Below, in pieces: positions 7,522 through 16,300 of a DNA stretch of 57,232 nucleotides. Each line of letters begins with the position of its first letter. Position 1 is the stretch's first letter. Origin of the DNA: Gemmatimonadaceae bacterium (GTDB taxonomy: Bacteria > Gemmatimonadota > Gemmatimonadetes > Gemmatimonadales > Gemmatimonadaceae); the NCBI GenBank assembly GCA_020851455.1, contig JADZCT010000032.1, positions 1 to 57,232 of the forward strand, written 5' to 3'. Below the pieces are notes generated by a model. That model did not search any database. It was given only the letters and a program-made list of their open reading frames with translations, and was not told the DNA's origin. The translations under genes and the position numbers were made by a program.

Positions 7522-10500
7522 ATGGATGCGGACTCAGGCGCAGCGCCCGGTGCAGGATCGGCATGCCGGAGAGTGCTGTACTTGGCCGCGTGCGTCATGG
7601 GCATCGTGGCCGCGGCTGCATGCGGCGAGCGTCCGACGCCTCCGTGGCACGACGAGGGCGGGTATCGCTGGCGCGAGCTGGACGTGCGTGGCGGCAAGCC
7701 CGGATTCACTGCCATGGCTGCCAGCCGGACGGGGATCGCGTTTCAGAATGCGGTGAGCGACTCGCTGCTCGAGAGCAGCAGGGTTCTTGGGCAGGGCGGG
7801 GGCGTCGCGATCGGCGACGTAGACGGGGATGGTCGCCCGGACGTCTTCATGGCCAGGACCGATGGGTGCAGCGCGCTCTACCGCAACCTCGGTGACTGGA
7901 AGTTCGAGGAGATTGCGAAGGCCGCCGGCGTGGCCGCCTGCGATCGCCACTCGACGGCCGCGGCGTTCGCCGACGTGGACGGCGACGGAGACCTCGACCT
8001 CGTACTGCTCGCGACCGACGGGCCGAACGCGATTTTCCTGAACGACGGCAAGGGCCGCTTCACGGAGCGGCGCGACCTTGGCCTCGACCCGACCGGCCGA
8101 GGCGGCACGGGGATCGCAATGGCCGACGTTGACGGCAGCGGTCATCTTGCGCTCTACGTGGCGAATTACAAGGCGTACTTCATTGACGATTCCGTGCCGC
8201 CCGACAGGCGCGGCTTCGGCCAGATCGTTCACGAGACCAGCCCCGGCAAGTACGAAATCGCCCCGGAGTTTCGCCGCGACTACAGGCTTGTGACGCGGCC
8301 CGATATGGGAGGGCTGCGCGTCACGCAGCGCGCGTCGTCGAACGAGTTCTACCTCGGTGACGGGTCTGGGCGCTTCAGAAAAATGACGCCGCGCGACGGG
8401 CGCATGCGCGATGCCGCCGGGAAGCCGATCGCCGAAGAGGACGAATCGTTCACGCTAGCGGCGAGGTTCGCCGACCTCGACGGCGACGGCGCGCCCGAGC
8501 TGTACGTGGGCAACGACTTCGAGGATACCGACCAGCTCTGGTTCAACGACGGCCACGGGAACTTCCGGCTCGCCCCGTGGTGGGCGCAGCGCCAGATGAG
8601 CAACTCCACGATGGCGGTGGACGTAGCAGACGTTGACGGTGACGGACGTCCGGATCTGTTCACCGTGGACATGCTTGCGAACGACACGCGCCACTTCCGC
8701 ACGCAGGTCCATACAAGTACGGCGTTTCCAAAGAGGCCGGGCGAATCGGAGCTCGTGCTGCAGCACCAGCGCAACGCGCTCTTCCTCAACCGGGGAGACC
8801 GGACGTTCGCCGAGATCGGCCAGTACGCCGGCGTGGATGCCAGCGGCTGGACCTGGGCCACCATGTTTCTGGACGTTGACCTCGACGGGTGGCAGGACAT
8901 CCTCGTGGCCAACGGCCACCTCTGGGACGTAATGGACGCCGACGTGCAGGACGCGGCGGGCAGCGGCCCGATGTCCGGCCCGTGGCAGCGGTTCAGGTGG
9001 AAGTTTCCGAAGCTGCCGCAACACAACGTGGCATTCCGCAACCGGGGCAACCTGACGTTCGAGGATGCGTCGAAGGCGTGGCGGTTTGGGACCGATGAGG
9101 ACATGTCGCACGGCATGGCAGCCGGGGACCTCGACGGCGACGGCGACCTCGACGTCGTGATCAACCGCCTGGGCTCTCCCGCGCTCGTGCTCCGCAATGA
9201 TGCGGGGGCTTCGCGCGTCGCGGTGCGGGTGCGATCGGCGGGGCCGAACACCCAGGCGGTAGGTGCGAAGATCCGCCTCGAGGGTGGGGCGGTGCCAAGT
9301 CAGCTGCGGGAGGTGGCGGTGGGCGGCCTGTACATGTCGCACTCCGACTACGAAGCGTCATTTGCGATGGGCAATTCGCAGGAGGCGACGATCGTCGTGG
9401 ATTGGCGCGACGGGCGGCGGACGACGATCTCGGGAGTCAAGCCCAACCGGCTGTACGAGATCACCGATGCCACCGCAAGGCAGCGCCCTGCAGACACGAC
9501 CCCCGCGCCAGCGCCGCTGTTCGTGGACGCCACGGCGGAACTGCGCGGGCAGTCGCACACCGAGAATGACTTCGACGACTGGGGGCGCCAGTATCTGCTG
9601 CCGAACGCGCTCTCGCCGCTTGGCCCCGGGGTTGCGTGGTTCGACGCGGATCGTGACGGCCGCGAAGATCTCATCGTGGGCGCAGGGAAGGGCGGGCGAA
9701 TTGCCATCTTCCGGAACAGTGGCGGCGCGCTCGCGCCGATGTCCGGTGTGTATCCGCCCGCGCCCATGAGTCTCACGGGAATCGTGGGGCTCGCCGAGGA
9801 TGGCGGAGCGAAGGTTCTTGCGGGCGTATCGAGCTGGCAGACGCGTTCCGACGCCGAGTTGGCTAAAGTGCCTTCGGTGCTGGCGTACCCCGTGGGTCGT
9901 GGCACCGTGCCGAAGGCCGAAGAGGTCGTTGGACCACATGCCTCGGCGACCGGGCCGATCGCGCTCGCGGACGTGGACGGCGATGGCCGGCTCGACCTGT
10001 TCGTGGGTTCGCGCGCGATCCCGATGCAGTACCCCAGGCCACCGTCATCGGCGATTTTCCGCAACGTTGGCGGCAAGTTCGTGTTCGACACGGCGAACGG
10101 CGCCGTGCTCCACGATGTCGGGATGGTGTCGGCCGCCTTGTTTGCCGACATCAACGGCGACGGGCATCCGGACCTCGTGCTGGCGCGCGAGTGGGATTCG
10201 ATCCTCCTGCTGCTCAACGATGGCCACGGGCGGCTCGCGCCGGCGCCTGCTTCGTGGGGGTTGGGCCGGTGGACGAGCCGGTGGAACGGGATCGCGGTGG
10301 GCGACGTGGACGGCGACGGGCGACTCGATCTCATTGCGACGAGCTGGGGCCGCAACACGCCTTTCCGTGCCGACTCGGCGAACCCGCTGGTGATGCTGCA
10401 CGGCCCGGTGGGCGCCGCACACGAAGAGGAGATGATCCTTGCCAGGCGCGACGGCCGGATTGGCGGGCTTGGCTCGATGGACAACTTCGCGCGCATCCGG

Positions 10501-11259
10501 CTTGCCATCCCCGGCGTCCGCCGCAATGCGCCCACGTTCGCCGCGTGGGCCGACGCCACGCTCGACAAGTCACTTGGCACGCTGATGCAGCAGATGTCGC
10601 GCAAGGAAGTCAGCTCGCTCGACAACGTGGTTTTCCTCAACCGGGGCGACCACTTCGAGCGGATCACGCTGCCTCCGGTGGCGCAGTTCGCGCCGGCGTT
10701 CTACGCGGGCGTTGCCGACTTCGACGGGGACGGCTCGGACGACATTTTCCTTGCCCAGAACTTCTCGGAGACCGCCGTTGGGCGGCCGCGGGACGACGCT
10801 GGCCGTGGGCTGCTCCTCCTGAACGACGGGCGTGGTAGCTTCACGGCCGCGAGCGGCGCGCGGTCCGGGATCGTGGTGTACGGCGACCAGCGGGGGGCGG
10901 CGTACGCCGATTTCGATGGTGACGGGCGCGTGGATCTCGCGGTCTCGCAGAACGCGGGGCCCGCGCGGCTCTTTCGGAACCGCGGGGCGAAGCCGGGCCT
11001 CAGGGTGCGACTGCGCGGGCCGGCGTCGAATCCCGACGCCATCGGCGCGCAGGTTCGCGTCGCGTTCGGCGAGCGAATGTCGCCGGTGCGCGAGATACAG
11101 GCTGGCGCTGGCTACTGGTCGCAGAACGGCGCGGTTCAGGTTTTCGGTACGCCGTCGCAACCCACCGAGGTCTGGGTGAGGTGGCCTGGCGGCGGCGAGT
11201 CGCGCACCCCGGTGCCGGTCGGCGCGCGCGAGGTAGCAGTGAGCTTCCCCGGGCGCTGA
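7522..11259 (+). CDS. FG-GAP/VCBS repeat lipoprotein with two ASPIC/UnbV domains
   Basis: 1245 aa from ATG 7522; ATG 7480 is possible. A lipoprotein signal ends in AAAAC (Cys34). Many repeats carry the calcium-binding DVDGDGRPD type loop (e.g. GDVDGDGRPDVF, ADVDGDGDLDLV, DLDGDGAPELY, DINGDGHPDLV), which form beta-propeller blades. An ASPIC/UnbV domain lies at about residues 564-648 (VAVRVRSAG, VGAKIRLEGG, DWRDGRRT) and a second one at the very end, about 1156-1243 (LRVRLRGPAS, IGAQVRVAFG, VRWPGGGES). Tandem use suggests an internal duplication of a propeller-UnbV module. Such proteins are surface-exposed; function is not established. It is convergent with the TPR gene, with only 2 bp between stops. 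No obvious Shine-Dalgarno. Confidence 0.88.
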   Translation: MDADSGAAPGAGSACRRVLYLAACVMGIVAAAACGERPTPPWHDEGGYRWRELDVRGGKPGFTAMAASRTGIAFQNAVSDSLLESSRVLGQGGGVAIGDVDGDGRPDVFMARTDGCSALYRNLGDWKFEEIAKAAGVAACDRHSTAAAFADVDGDGDLDLVLLATDGPNAIFLNDGKGRFTERRDLGLDPTGRGGTGIAMADVDGSGHLALYVANYKAYFIDDSVPPDRRGFGQIVHETSPGKYEIAPEFRRDYRLVTRPDMGGLRVTQRASSNEFYLGDGSGRFRKMTPRDGRMRDAAGKPIAEEDESFTLAARFADLDGDGAPELYVGNDFEDTDQLWFNDGHGNFRLAPWWAQRQMSNSTMAVDVADVDGDGRPDLFTVDMLANDTRHFRTQVHTSTAFPKRPGESELVLQHQRNALFLNRGDRTFAEIGQYAGVDASGWTWATMFLDVDLDGWQDILVANGHLWDVMDADVQDAAGSGPMSGPWQRFRWKFPKLPQHNVAFRNRGNLTFEDASKAWRFGTDEDMSHGMAAGDLDGDGDLDVVINRLGSPALVLRNDAGASRVAVRVRSAGPNTQAVGAKIRLEGGAVPSQLREVAVGGLYMSHSDYEASFAMGNSQEATIVVDWRDGRRTTISGVKPNRLYEITDATARQRPADTTPAPAPLFVDATAELRGQSHTENDFDDWGRQYLLPNALSPLGPGVAWFDADRDGREDLIVGAGKGGRIAIFRNSGGALAPMSGVYPPAPMSLTGIVGLAEDGGAKVLAGVSSWQTRSDAELAKVPSVLAYPVGRGTVPKAEEVVGPHASATGPIALADVDGDGRLDLFVGSRAIPMQYPRPPSSAIFRNVGGKFVFDTANGAVLHDVGMVSAALFADINGDGHPDLVLAREWDSILLLLNDGHGRLAPAPASWGLGRWTSRWNGIAVGDVDGDGRLDLIATSWGRNTPFRADSANPLVMLHGPVGAAHEEEMILARRDGRIGGLGSMDNFARIRLAIPGVRRNAPTFAAWADATLDKSLGTLMQQMSRKEVSSLDNVVFLNRGDHFERITLPPVAQFAPAFYAGVADFDGDGSDDIFLAQNFSETAVGRPRDDAGRGLLLLNDGRGSFTAASGARSGIVVYGDQRGAAYADFDGDGRVDLAVSQNAGPARLFRNRGAKPGLRVRLRGPASNPDAIGAQVRVAFGERMSPVREIQAGAGYWSQNGAVQVFGTPSQPTEVWVRWPGGGESRTPVPVGAREVAVSFPGR

Positions 11260-11261
11260 CC

Positions 11262-13097
11262 CTATCGGGGTGGCGGGGATCTGGCAGCCGCGCTCACCCG
11301 TCCCAGGTAGTCGCGTGCCTGGGTGAGCCCCGGATCGAGCGCGAGGGCATTCCGGAACTGGTCTGCGGCCTCGGCGAACCTCCCGATGCGCGCCAGCGCG
11401 ACGCCCCAGTTCAGGTGGGCGTCGGCGTTGTCGGGCCTCAGCGCGAGCGCGGCTTCGTAGTGGGGTATCGCCGCCGCGGCGCTGTCGAGTCGCACCAGGG
11501 CATTGCCCCAGTTCACCTGCGCGTCCGCGTATGCCGGGCTGGCCGCGACGGCGCGCTGGTAGAGCCCGATGGCGCCGTGGATGTCGCCCATGCGAATCAT
11601 GGCGTTTCCCCAGTTGCTGTATGCCTCGCCGTAGCCGGGCTTGATCTCGATGGCGCGGATGAATGCCGGGATTGCGTCGCCGGGAAAGCCGCCCCGCGTG
11701 AGTGCGACGCCGAGGTTGTTCTGCGCCTCGGCGCTCGTCGGGTCGAGCTCCGTCGCGCGCTTTGCGTGCGCGGCTGCCTCGGCGAAGCGTCCGCGCGACG
11801 CGAGGTCGCTCGCGAGGCTGACCTCCGCCATTGGCGACCGCGGCTCGATCTCGAGGACGCGCCTCCAGAGGGATTGCGAGTCCTTCCAGAACGTCGTCTG
11901 TCGCCATGTTGCCCCGGCGAGGATCACGACAGCCGCGGCCGCGAGTATCCGCGCGAGCCGGTCGCGCGCGCGGGGCACGGCAATAAGGACCGCGCCTGCC
12001 ATGATTGCCAGTGCCGGCGCCGCGTGGTACGTGTACCGGTCGGCGACAATCTGCGGGCCATTCTGCACCACTCCGACCGTTGGCAGCAGGAGTACTACCC
12101 ACGCCGCGGTCGCGGCAGCAGCCCCCGGCGCGCGCCTCAGCGCATAACACCATCCTGCCACGCCCGCGGCTACAACCAAGTACGCCACCAGGAAGCGCGT
12201 ATCGAGCGGGTCGAGCGCCCTGGGCATCTCGTGGAGCGGTGAGAGGGAGGTGGGGAGGATCGTCTTGCCGAGGTAATACGCGAAGCTCCATGCGGACACG
12301 GCGAGCTTGGCAGCGATGTCGAGCTGTGCTGGTGGCTTCAGCGCCACGATGGACAGCGCCGCGGCACCCGCGGCTAGAATGGCGAACGGGGCGATGTCGA
12401 GCGCGACGCGCCCGCCTCCTGCGCGGAACGCATCCTGCCAGGAGGCGAGACGCCGCAGCGGGTACACGTTCAGGATCAGGATGACAGCCGGCGCCGTCAT
12501 CACCACTGCCTTGGAGAGCAGCGCCGCCGCGAACAGCGCCAGGGAAATCCAGTACCACCGCCGCGCGCCGCCATCCTCCGCCGACCTGACGTACGCGAGC
12601 AGCGTGAGCGCGTACAGAAGCCCGGAGAGGACGTCGCGTCGCTCGGTGACCCACGCCACCGATTCCACCCGCAGCGGGTGGACGGCGAAGAGCAGCGCGG
12701 CTGTCGCGGCGCCCGCGACGATACGCCGTGGTTCCTGCGACGCGGCGATCGGGAACGCCAGCGCCAGCAGCCGTCGCGCGAGGAGGCAGACCGCTGCCGC
12801 GGCGGCGCAATGGAGCACGAGGTTCGTGAGGTGATAACCGCGCGGGTTCATGCCCCAGAGCGCGTAGTCGAGTCCATGCGTCATCCACGTGAGGGGCACA
12901 TAGTGGCCCATGTGGAACGTGGTCCACATCCAGCGGAGCTGCGCCGGTCCCAGCCCGCGGTAGGAGGGGTTGTCGAGGAAGTTCCGGTCGTCGTCCCAGT
13001 TGACGAATCCGGCGTCGAGTGCCGGGAGAAACGCCACGGCCGTCACGGCGGCAACGATCGCAGGGGCCAGCCATGCCGCGCGGCCGCGTTCTGTAAT
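11262..13097 (-). CDS. Polytopic membrane protein with C-terminal TPR repeats (GT-C/TMTC-like), probable AUU start
   Basis: 611 aa. The N-terminal ~400 residues are multi-spanning membrane sequence beginning with ALDAGFVNWDDD, then WTTFHMGHYVPLTWMTH and FAVHPLRVESVAWVTERRD, the pattern of TMTC-like O-mannosyltransferase-related TPR membrane proteins. From about residue 419 to the end there are 5-6 TPR units (e.g. AQNNLGVALTRGGFPGDA, AYSNWGNAMIRMGDIHGA). No ATG, GTG or TTG lies between the stop of the upstream gene and the first membrane helix; the only codon well placed is ATT at 13097, six bases after a GGAGG (13108-13104). The next possible start, a GTG, would cut the first helix. The plug-protein gene upstream ends 53 bp before, so they are probably one operon. 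Glycosyl transfer is inferred from family resemblance. Confidence 0.75.
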   Translation of the reverse strand: MTERGRAAWLAPAIVAAVTAVAFLPALDAGFVNWDDDRNFLDNPSYRGLGPAQLRWMWTTFHMGHYVPLTWMTHGLDYALWGMNPRGYHLTNLVLHCAAAAAVCLLARRLLALAFPIAASQEPRRIVAGAATAALLFAVHPLRVESVAWVTERRDVLSGLLYALTLLAYVRSAEDGGARRWYWISLALFAAALLSKAVVMTAPAVILILNVYPLRRLASWQDAFRAGGGRVALDIAPFAILAAGAAALSIVALKPPAQLDIAAKLAVSAWSFAYYLGKTILPTSLSPLHEMPRALDPLDTRFLVAYLVVAAGVAGWCYALRRAPGAAAATAAWVVLLLPTVGVVQNGPQIVADRYTYHAAPALAIMAGAVLIAVPRARDRLARILAAAAVVILAGATWRQTTFWKDSQSLWRRVLEIEPRSPMAEVSLASDLASRGRFAEAAAHAKRATELDPTSAEAQNNLGVALTRGGFPGDAIPAFIRAIEIKPGYGEAYSNWGNAMIRMGDIHGAIGLYQRAVAASPAYADAQVNWGNALVRLDSAAAAIPHYEAALALRPDNADAHLNWGVALARIGRFAEAADQFRNALALDPGLTQARDYLGRVSAAARSPPPR

Positions 13098-13150
13098 GGG
13101 TTGCCTCCGACTGTTCTTTATTGGGGGGTGTACCGCGTTCCGGGCGCCGG

Positions 13151-13918
13151 CTATGGCTTCTTCGTACCCGGCGGCCGCGTCCAGACAACGATCGTACCGC
13201 ACGGAATTGCATTCACGCTGTGAGAAAACTCGAATGGCACGGAAGCAAACGTAGAGTAGAGCTCCATCGCTTCCACCGTATTGGCCGGAAGGTCGTCCAC
13301 TTCCATGCCATGTGCGCGCTGCCCGTCCACCCACAGATCGGGAACGCACGAGGGGCCCCGCGTTCCGGAATACGTGGCGAAGCGCACGCCGTTTCGCGTA
13401 CCGCTGAGTCGCACCAGCTGGACACCTGTGCGGGCCTGGAGCACGTCGGTGAGACGCGAGGCGCCCCGCGCCACGATCTCGGCGCGCGTGACGAACAGTC
13501 CGATCGGGCGTTTCTCGAGGCGCTCGTAGAATCCCTTGAGGCCCGTGCGGCGAACCGCTTCTTCCTCGATGCGCGCGGCGGGGAGGTTCGTGGTTAGCTG
13601 CTCCATCTCGACCATCAGCGTGTCCCACTGCTGCCCGCGCGCCGTGAGCAGCGCCTCGATGGGCGAGTACCCGGGATGGCGGATCGCGATGGTGAGTGTG
13701 TCCACGTTGTCCGTGAGCAGCCGGAACAGTCCCGCCGCGTCGGTTCGGGAGGCGCCGCCCGGAACCTCGACTGCCACGCCCTCGACCGGCCTGCCGCCGG
13801 GATCCTTGACTATACCTACGAGTTCACGGCGTCCCGCCGGCACCTGTGCCGACACCCGTGTGCCGACAGCCGCTGCCAGGACAACAAGTAACGCGCACGC
13901 GGGATGAGGTCGCCTCAT
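13151..13918 (-). CDS. Barrel-less TonB-plug protein A (carboxypeptidase-regulatory + plug domains)
   Basis: 255 aa, ATG 13918. A Sec signal peptide (cleavage after about residue 24, RVSA-Q) is followed by a carboxypeptidase-regulatory-like beta-sandwich (ELVGIVKDPGGRPVEGVAVEV, GYSPIEALL) and then a TonB-receptor plug-like domain (ASRLTDVLQARTGVQLVRL, DLWVDGQRAHG, VEAMELYST). It stops at the point where the barrel of a receptor would begin, with IPCGTIVVWTR. Cysteines 191 and 240 occupy the same places as cysteine pairs in the proteins at 31357 and 39927. It probably forms an operon with the TPR membrane protein downstream. Function unknown. Confidence 0.8.
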   Translation of the reverse strand: MRRPHPACALLVVLAAAVGTRVSAQVPAGRRELVGIVKDPGGRPVEGVAVEVPGGASRTDAAGLFRLLTDNVDTLTIAIRHPGYSPIEALLTARGQQWDTLMVEMEQLTTNLPAARIEEEAVRRTGLKGFYERLEKRPIGLFVTRAEIVARGASRLTDVLQARTGVQLVRLSGTRNGVRFATYSGTRGPSCVPDLWVDGQRAHGMEVDDLPANTVEAMELYSTFASVPFEFSHSVNAIPCGTIVVWTRPPGTKKP

Positions 13919-14048
13919 GCTCGCCTTGACCGGACCGGAAGCGCGACCTGCCGCTCCGGCGCCCCCCAGCGTCCGAAGCCGATCGCTGCCGTAAGGTTGT
14001 GCGTCGGCCCTTCCTCCGCAAGAGTACTGGCTCACCGGGCGCCGGTGG

Positions 14049-14060
14049 TAGGTTTCGGGC
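14049..14060 (+). promoter_or_regulatory. -10 element placed for leaderless transcription of the TPM gene
   Basis: TAGGTT (14049-14054) followed by exactly six bases and the GTG at 14061. Initiation seven bases after the -10 would put the first transcribed base on the start codon. No -35 is evident. An inverted repeat CACCGG-GCG-CCGGTG (14033-14047) lies immediately upstream. Confidence 0.5.
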
Positions 14061-14918
14061 GTGTCCCGTCGTCCTGCTCGTTCCGCCGCCTGTGCCACGT
14101 TCGCGGCCTTGCTCGTCGTGGGCTGCGTGGCGCCGCCAGCCGGCCTGCTCGCGCAGGACACGCTCCGGATTCCCGCTCCCCGCGGGTTCGTGAGCGACTT
14201 CGCGGGGATACTAGATCCGGCGTCAGTCGCGCGGATGGAGGCGATCGCGCGGCAGGTGCAGGAGCGCAGCGGAGGCGAAATCGCGGTCGTCACCATGCGC
14301 GACCTGGGCGGTCGCGAAGCGGCCGACGTGGCCCTGCAGATAGGCCGCGAGTGGAAGGTGGGCGCGAAAGCCGCCATCGGCGACGCCAGGCGGAATGCCG
14401 GCGTCGTGGTCCTGCTCGTGCCGAAGGAGACGTCTTCGGACGGCAGCGGCCAGATCAGTATCCAGACGGGGCAGGGCGCCGAAGGATTTGTCACCGACGC
14501 CGCCGCGGGCCGGATAAGGCGCGAGGGCACGGAGTACTTCCGAAGGGGCGACTACAGCACCGGCCTGCTCGTGATCACGGTGCGGCTCGCCGAGCGGTAC
14601 GCCGCGCAGTTCGGCTTCCCGCTCGACTCGACCGCCAGCTTGCCTGAGGCCGCGCCGCGACAGCCGGAGGGCGTTTCCCCCGGTGTCGCGATGCTGATAT
14701 TGTTCGTCGTCATCATCCTGCTTACTAGCAGCCGGCGGCGCGGCTGCGGGTGCCTTCCGTTCGTTGCGGGGCAGGCGATTGGAGGCTCGATGGGCCGAAG
14801 GGATCGGTGGCACGGCGGCGGGTTCGGCGGGGGCGGCGGATTCGGTGGCGGCGGCGGATTTGGCGGGTTTGGCGGCGGGGGGGGGTTCTCCGGTGGCGGG
14901 TCGAGCGGCAGGTTTTAG
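14061..14918 (+). CDS. TPM-domain membrane protein (YgcG-like)
   Basis: 285 aa with GTG start. Signal peptide, then a TPM domain (about residues 38-180): FVSDFAGILDPASVARMEAI, SGGEIAVVTM, and GQGAEGFVTDA, typical of the TPM/YgcG family, a periplasmic alpha-beta domain with reported acid phosphatase activity in plant homologues. A transmembrane helix (AMLILFVVIILL) follows, then a short positively charged stretch and a very glycine-rich tail of GGGF units ending SSGRF. TPM proteins usually neighbour LemA, and here LemA is the third gene of the unit. No Shine-Dalgarno precedes the start; a leaderless promoter fits. Confidence 0.88.
   Translation: MSRRPARSAACATFAALLVVGCVAPPAGLLAQDTLRIPAPRGFVSDFAGILDPASVARMEAIARQVQERSGGEIAVVTMRDLGGREAADVALQIGREWKVGAKAAIGDARRNAGVVVLLVPKETSSDGSGQISIQTGQGAEGFVTDAAAGRIRREGTEYFRRGDYSTGLLVITVRLAERYAAQFGFPLDSTASLPEAAPRQPEGVSPGVAMLILFVVIILLTSSRRRGCGCLPFVAGQAIGGSMGRRDRWHGGGFGGGGGFGGGGGFGGFGGGGGFSGGGSSGRF
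14811..14915 (+). repeat. In-frame GGC/GGT-TTC repeat coding a glycine-rich tail
   Basis: Imperfect tandem units coding for GGGF/GGGGGF blocks at the C-terminus of the TPM protein. Such tails are common in YgcG-like proteins; the repeat is prone to length variation. Confidence 0.8.
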
Positions 14919-14937
14919 TCGTGACGGCGGAGCGCGC

Positions 14938-15699
14938 ATGACCCTCGACAACCTCGTCCGGCAGCTTCAGCTTGCACATGGCGACGCGCTCATGGGCGTC
15001 CTCGTGTACGGCTCGACCGCGGCGGACACCGGCTCAACACGCGGCCACAACGTTCTGGTCGTGGTGAGGACTCTCGACATGCGGATGCTCCATGCGATGG
15101 GCGCGGTGGCCGCGGCGTGGGAGGAAGGTGGTAATCCGGCGCTGCTCACGCTCACGGACGCGGAGTGGAAGTCGAGTCGCGACGTTTTCGCGATCGAGCA
15201 TTCCGACATTGCCGAGCGCCACCGCGTGCTGTATTCCGCGCACGGCTTCGCGCCCGAGCCCGCCTCCGCCATTCGCGATGCCGACCTCCGCAGCCAGCTT
15301 GAGTACGAGCTGCTTGCGCTCACCCTCGGCGTCCGGGCGGCGACCGTCGCCGCCCGGGGCAACGCGAAGGATCAGCGCGCGCTGCTCGGCGCGCACGCTG
15401 GCCGTGCGGTGGCGTTGATGCGCGCGGTGTTGCGCCTGGAGCGGCGGGCGGTGCTGGGCGCTGCCGAGTCAGTGTGCGGGGAAGTGGAGGCGCTGACGGG
15501 CGTGGCGGCAGCGCCTTTCGTCGCGGCCGTTGCACAGCGCCACGGCAAGGCAGTCCCGCGCGCGAATCTGTCCGGCGCGGTTGCCGCGTTCCACGATGGC
15601 CTCGCGGCCCTCACCGCGTGGGTGGACGCGCGCGCCGCGGTGGATTATCCGTTCCCAGCGACAGACAACTCCAAACGCCGACCGAAGGAACCAGAATGA
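14938..15699 (+). CDS. Nucleotidyltransferase-fold-like protein, unknown function
   Basis: 253 aa from ATG 14938 (GGAG 8 nt upstream). The start LMGVLVYGSTAADTG and HNVLVVVRT follows the pattern of the minimal nucleotidyltransferase core (G-S-x-A ... D-x-D-h-h-V-V), but the metal-binding D-x-D is replaced by HNV, so it is probably inactive or only structurally similar. The rest is helical (LRSQLEYELLALTLGVRAAT, AGRAVALMRAVLRLERR). It lies between the TPM gene (19 bp gap) and lemA, whose ATG overlaps its stop codon, so the three are translated together. Function unknown; a membrane-associated partner of LemA/TPM is possible but unproven. Confidence 0.7.
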   Translation: MTLDNLVRQLQLAHGDALMGVLVYGSTAADTGSTRGHNVLVVVRTLDMRMLHAMGAVAAAWEEGGNPALLTLTDAEWKSSRDVFAIEHSDIAERHRVLYSAHGFAPEPASAIRDADLRSQLEYELLALTLGVRAATVAARGNAKDQRALLGAHAGRAVALMRAVLRLERRAVLGAAESVCGEVEALTGVAAAPFVAAVAQRHGKAVPRANLSGAVAAFHDGLAALTAWVDARAAVDYPFPATDNSKRRPKEPE

Positions 15700-16286
15700 A
15701 CCCCATCCGCCGCGCACCCGTCCTTGCCCTCGCATTCGGCCTTGCGGTCACGGCCTCCGGCTGCGGCTACAACCAGATCCAGGTTCTGGACGAGGCCGCT
15801 GCGAACGCGAAGCAGCAGATTCCTGTGCAGTTGCAGCGTCGCGCCGACCTGATCCCAAATCTCGTGTCCACCGTGCAGGGATTCGCGAGCCATGAGACCG
15901 AGGTGTTCACCGCCGTTGCGGATGCGCGCGCGAAGCTGGCGGGCGCGATCCCCACGGGCGACCTCAGCCAGATGGCGGCGGCTTCGCAGCAGATGAACGG
16001 CGCGCTTGGCCGCCTTCTCGCGATAAGCGAGAGTTATCCGCAGCTCAAGTCGAACGAGAACTTCCTTCAGCTTCAGGACCAGCTCGAGGGCACCGAAAAC
16101 CGGATCGCCGTTGCGCGCACCGACTACAACGGCGCGGTGAACGCCTACAACACCTATATCCGCAAGTTCCCGCAGGTGCTCACGGCGAAGGTGATGGGGA
16201 TGAAGCCGCGCGAATACTTCGAGCTGCAGGATGCGTCGGCCGCAGTCGCGCCGAAGGTGTCGTTCCCGTCCGCAAAAAAGCCGTAG
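15696..16286 (+). CDS. lemA: LemA family lipoprotein
   Basis: 196 aa. ATG 15696 overlaps the previous stop (ATGA). Unlike classical LemA with a TM anchor it has a lipobox, ASGC (Cys23), directly before the conserved YNQIQVLDEAA. The family signature follows: QQIPVQLQRRADLIPNLVSTV, then coiled-coil helices, NRIAVARTDYNGAVNAYN and IRKFPQVLTAKVMGM-K-REYFE. LemA proteins form an antiparallel helical bundle at the membrane; function is not well defined, but linkage to TPM/YgcG genes is common and is kept here. Confidence 0.95.
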   Translation: MNPIRRAPVLALAFGLAVTASGCGYNQIQVLDEAAANAKQQIPVQLQRRADLIPNLVSTVQGFASHETEVFTAVADARAKLAGAIPTGDLSQMAAASQQMNGALGRLLAISESYPQLKSNENFLQLQDQLEGTENRIAVARTDYNGAVNAYNTYIRKFPQVLTAKVMGMKPREYFELQDASAAVAPKVSFPSAKKP

Positions 16287-16299
16287 GCCGCGCGCGGCC
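16286..16299. terminator. Compact palindrome between convergent lemA and M23 genes
   Basis: GGCCGCGCGCGGCC is a perfect 14-bp palindrome beginning at the last base of the lemA stop codon and ending two bases before the stop of the opposing gene. It can act as a hairpin on both strands. No T tract follows, so factor-independent termination is uncertain. Confidence 0.4.
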
Positions 16300-16300
16300 G

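Noticed and set aside
10570-13212. An 880-codon minus-strand frame overlapping the FG-GAP and TPR genes
   Set aside because: Composition is arginine/proline-rich and it runs across both real genes in shifted frames; no domain is seen.
14033-14047. Inverted repeat CACCGG-GCG-CCGGTG as a terminator
   Set aside because: It precedes a gene start with no T tract and a 3-nt loop; more likely chance or an operator, not enough to call.
13919-14060. Search for a promoter of plug protein A in the 142-bp divergent gap
   Set aside because: No -35/-10 pair facing the minus-strand gene was found.
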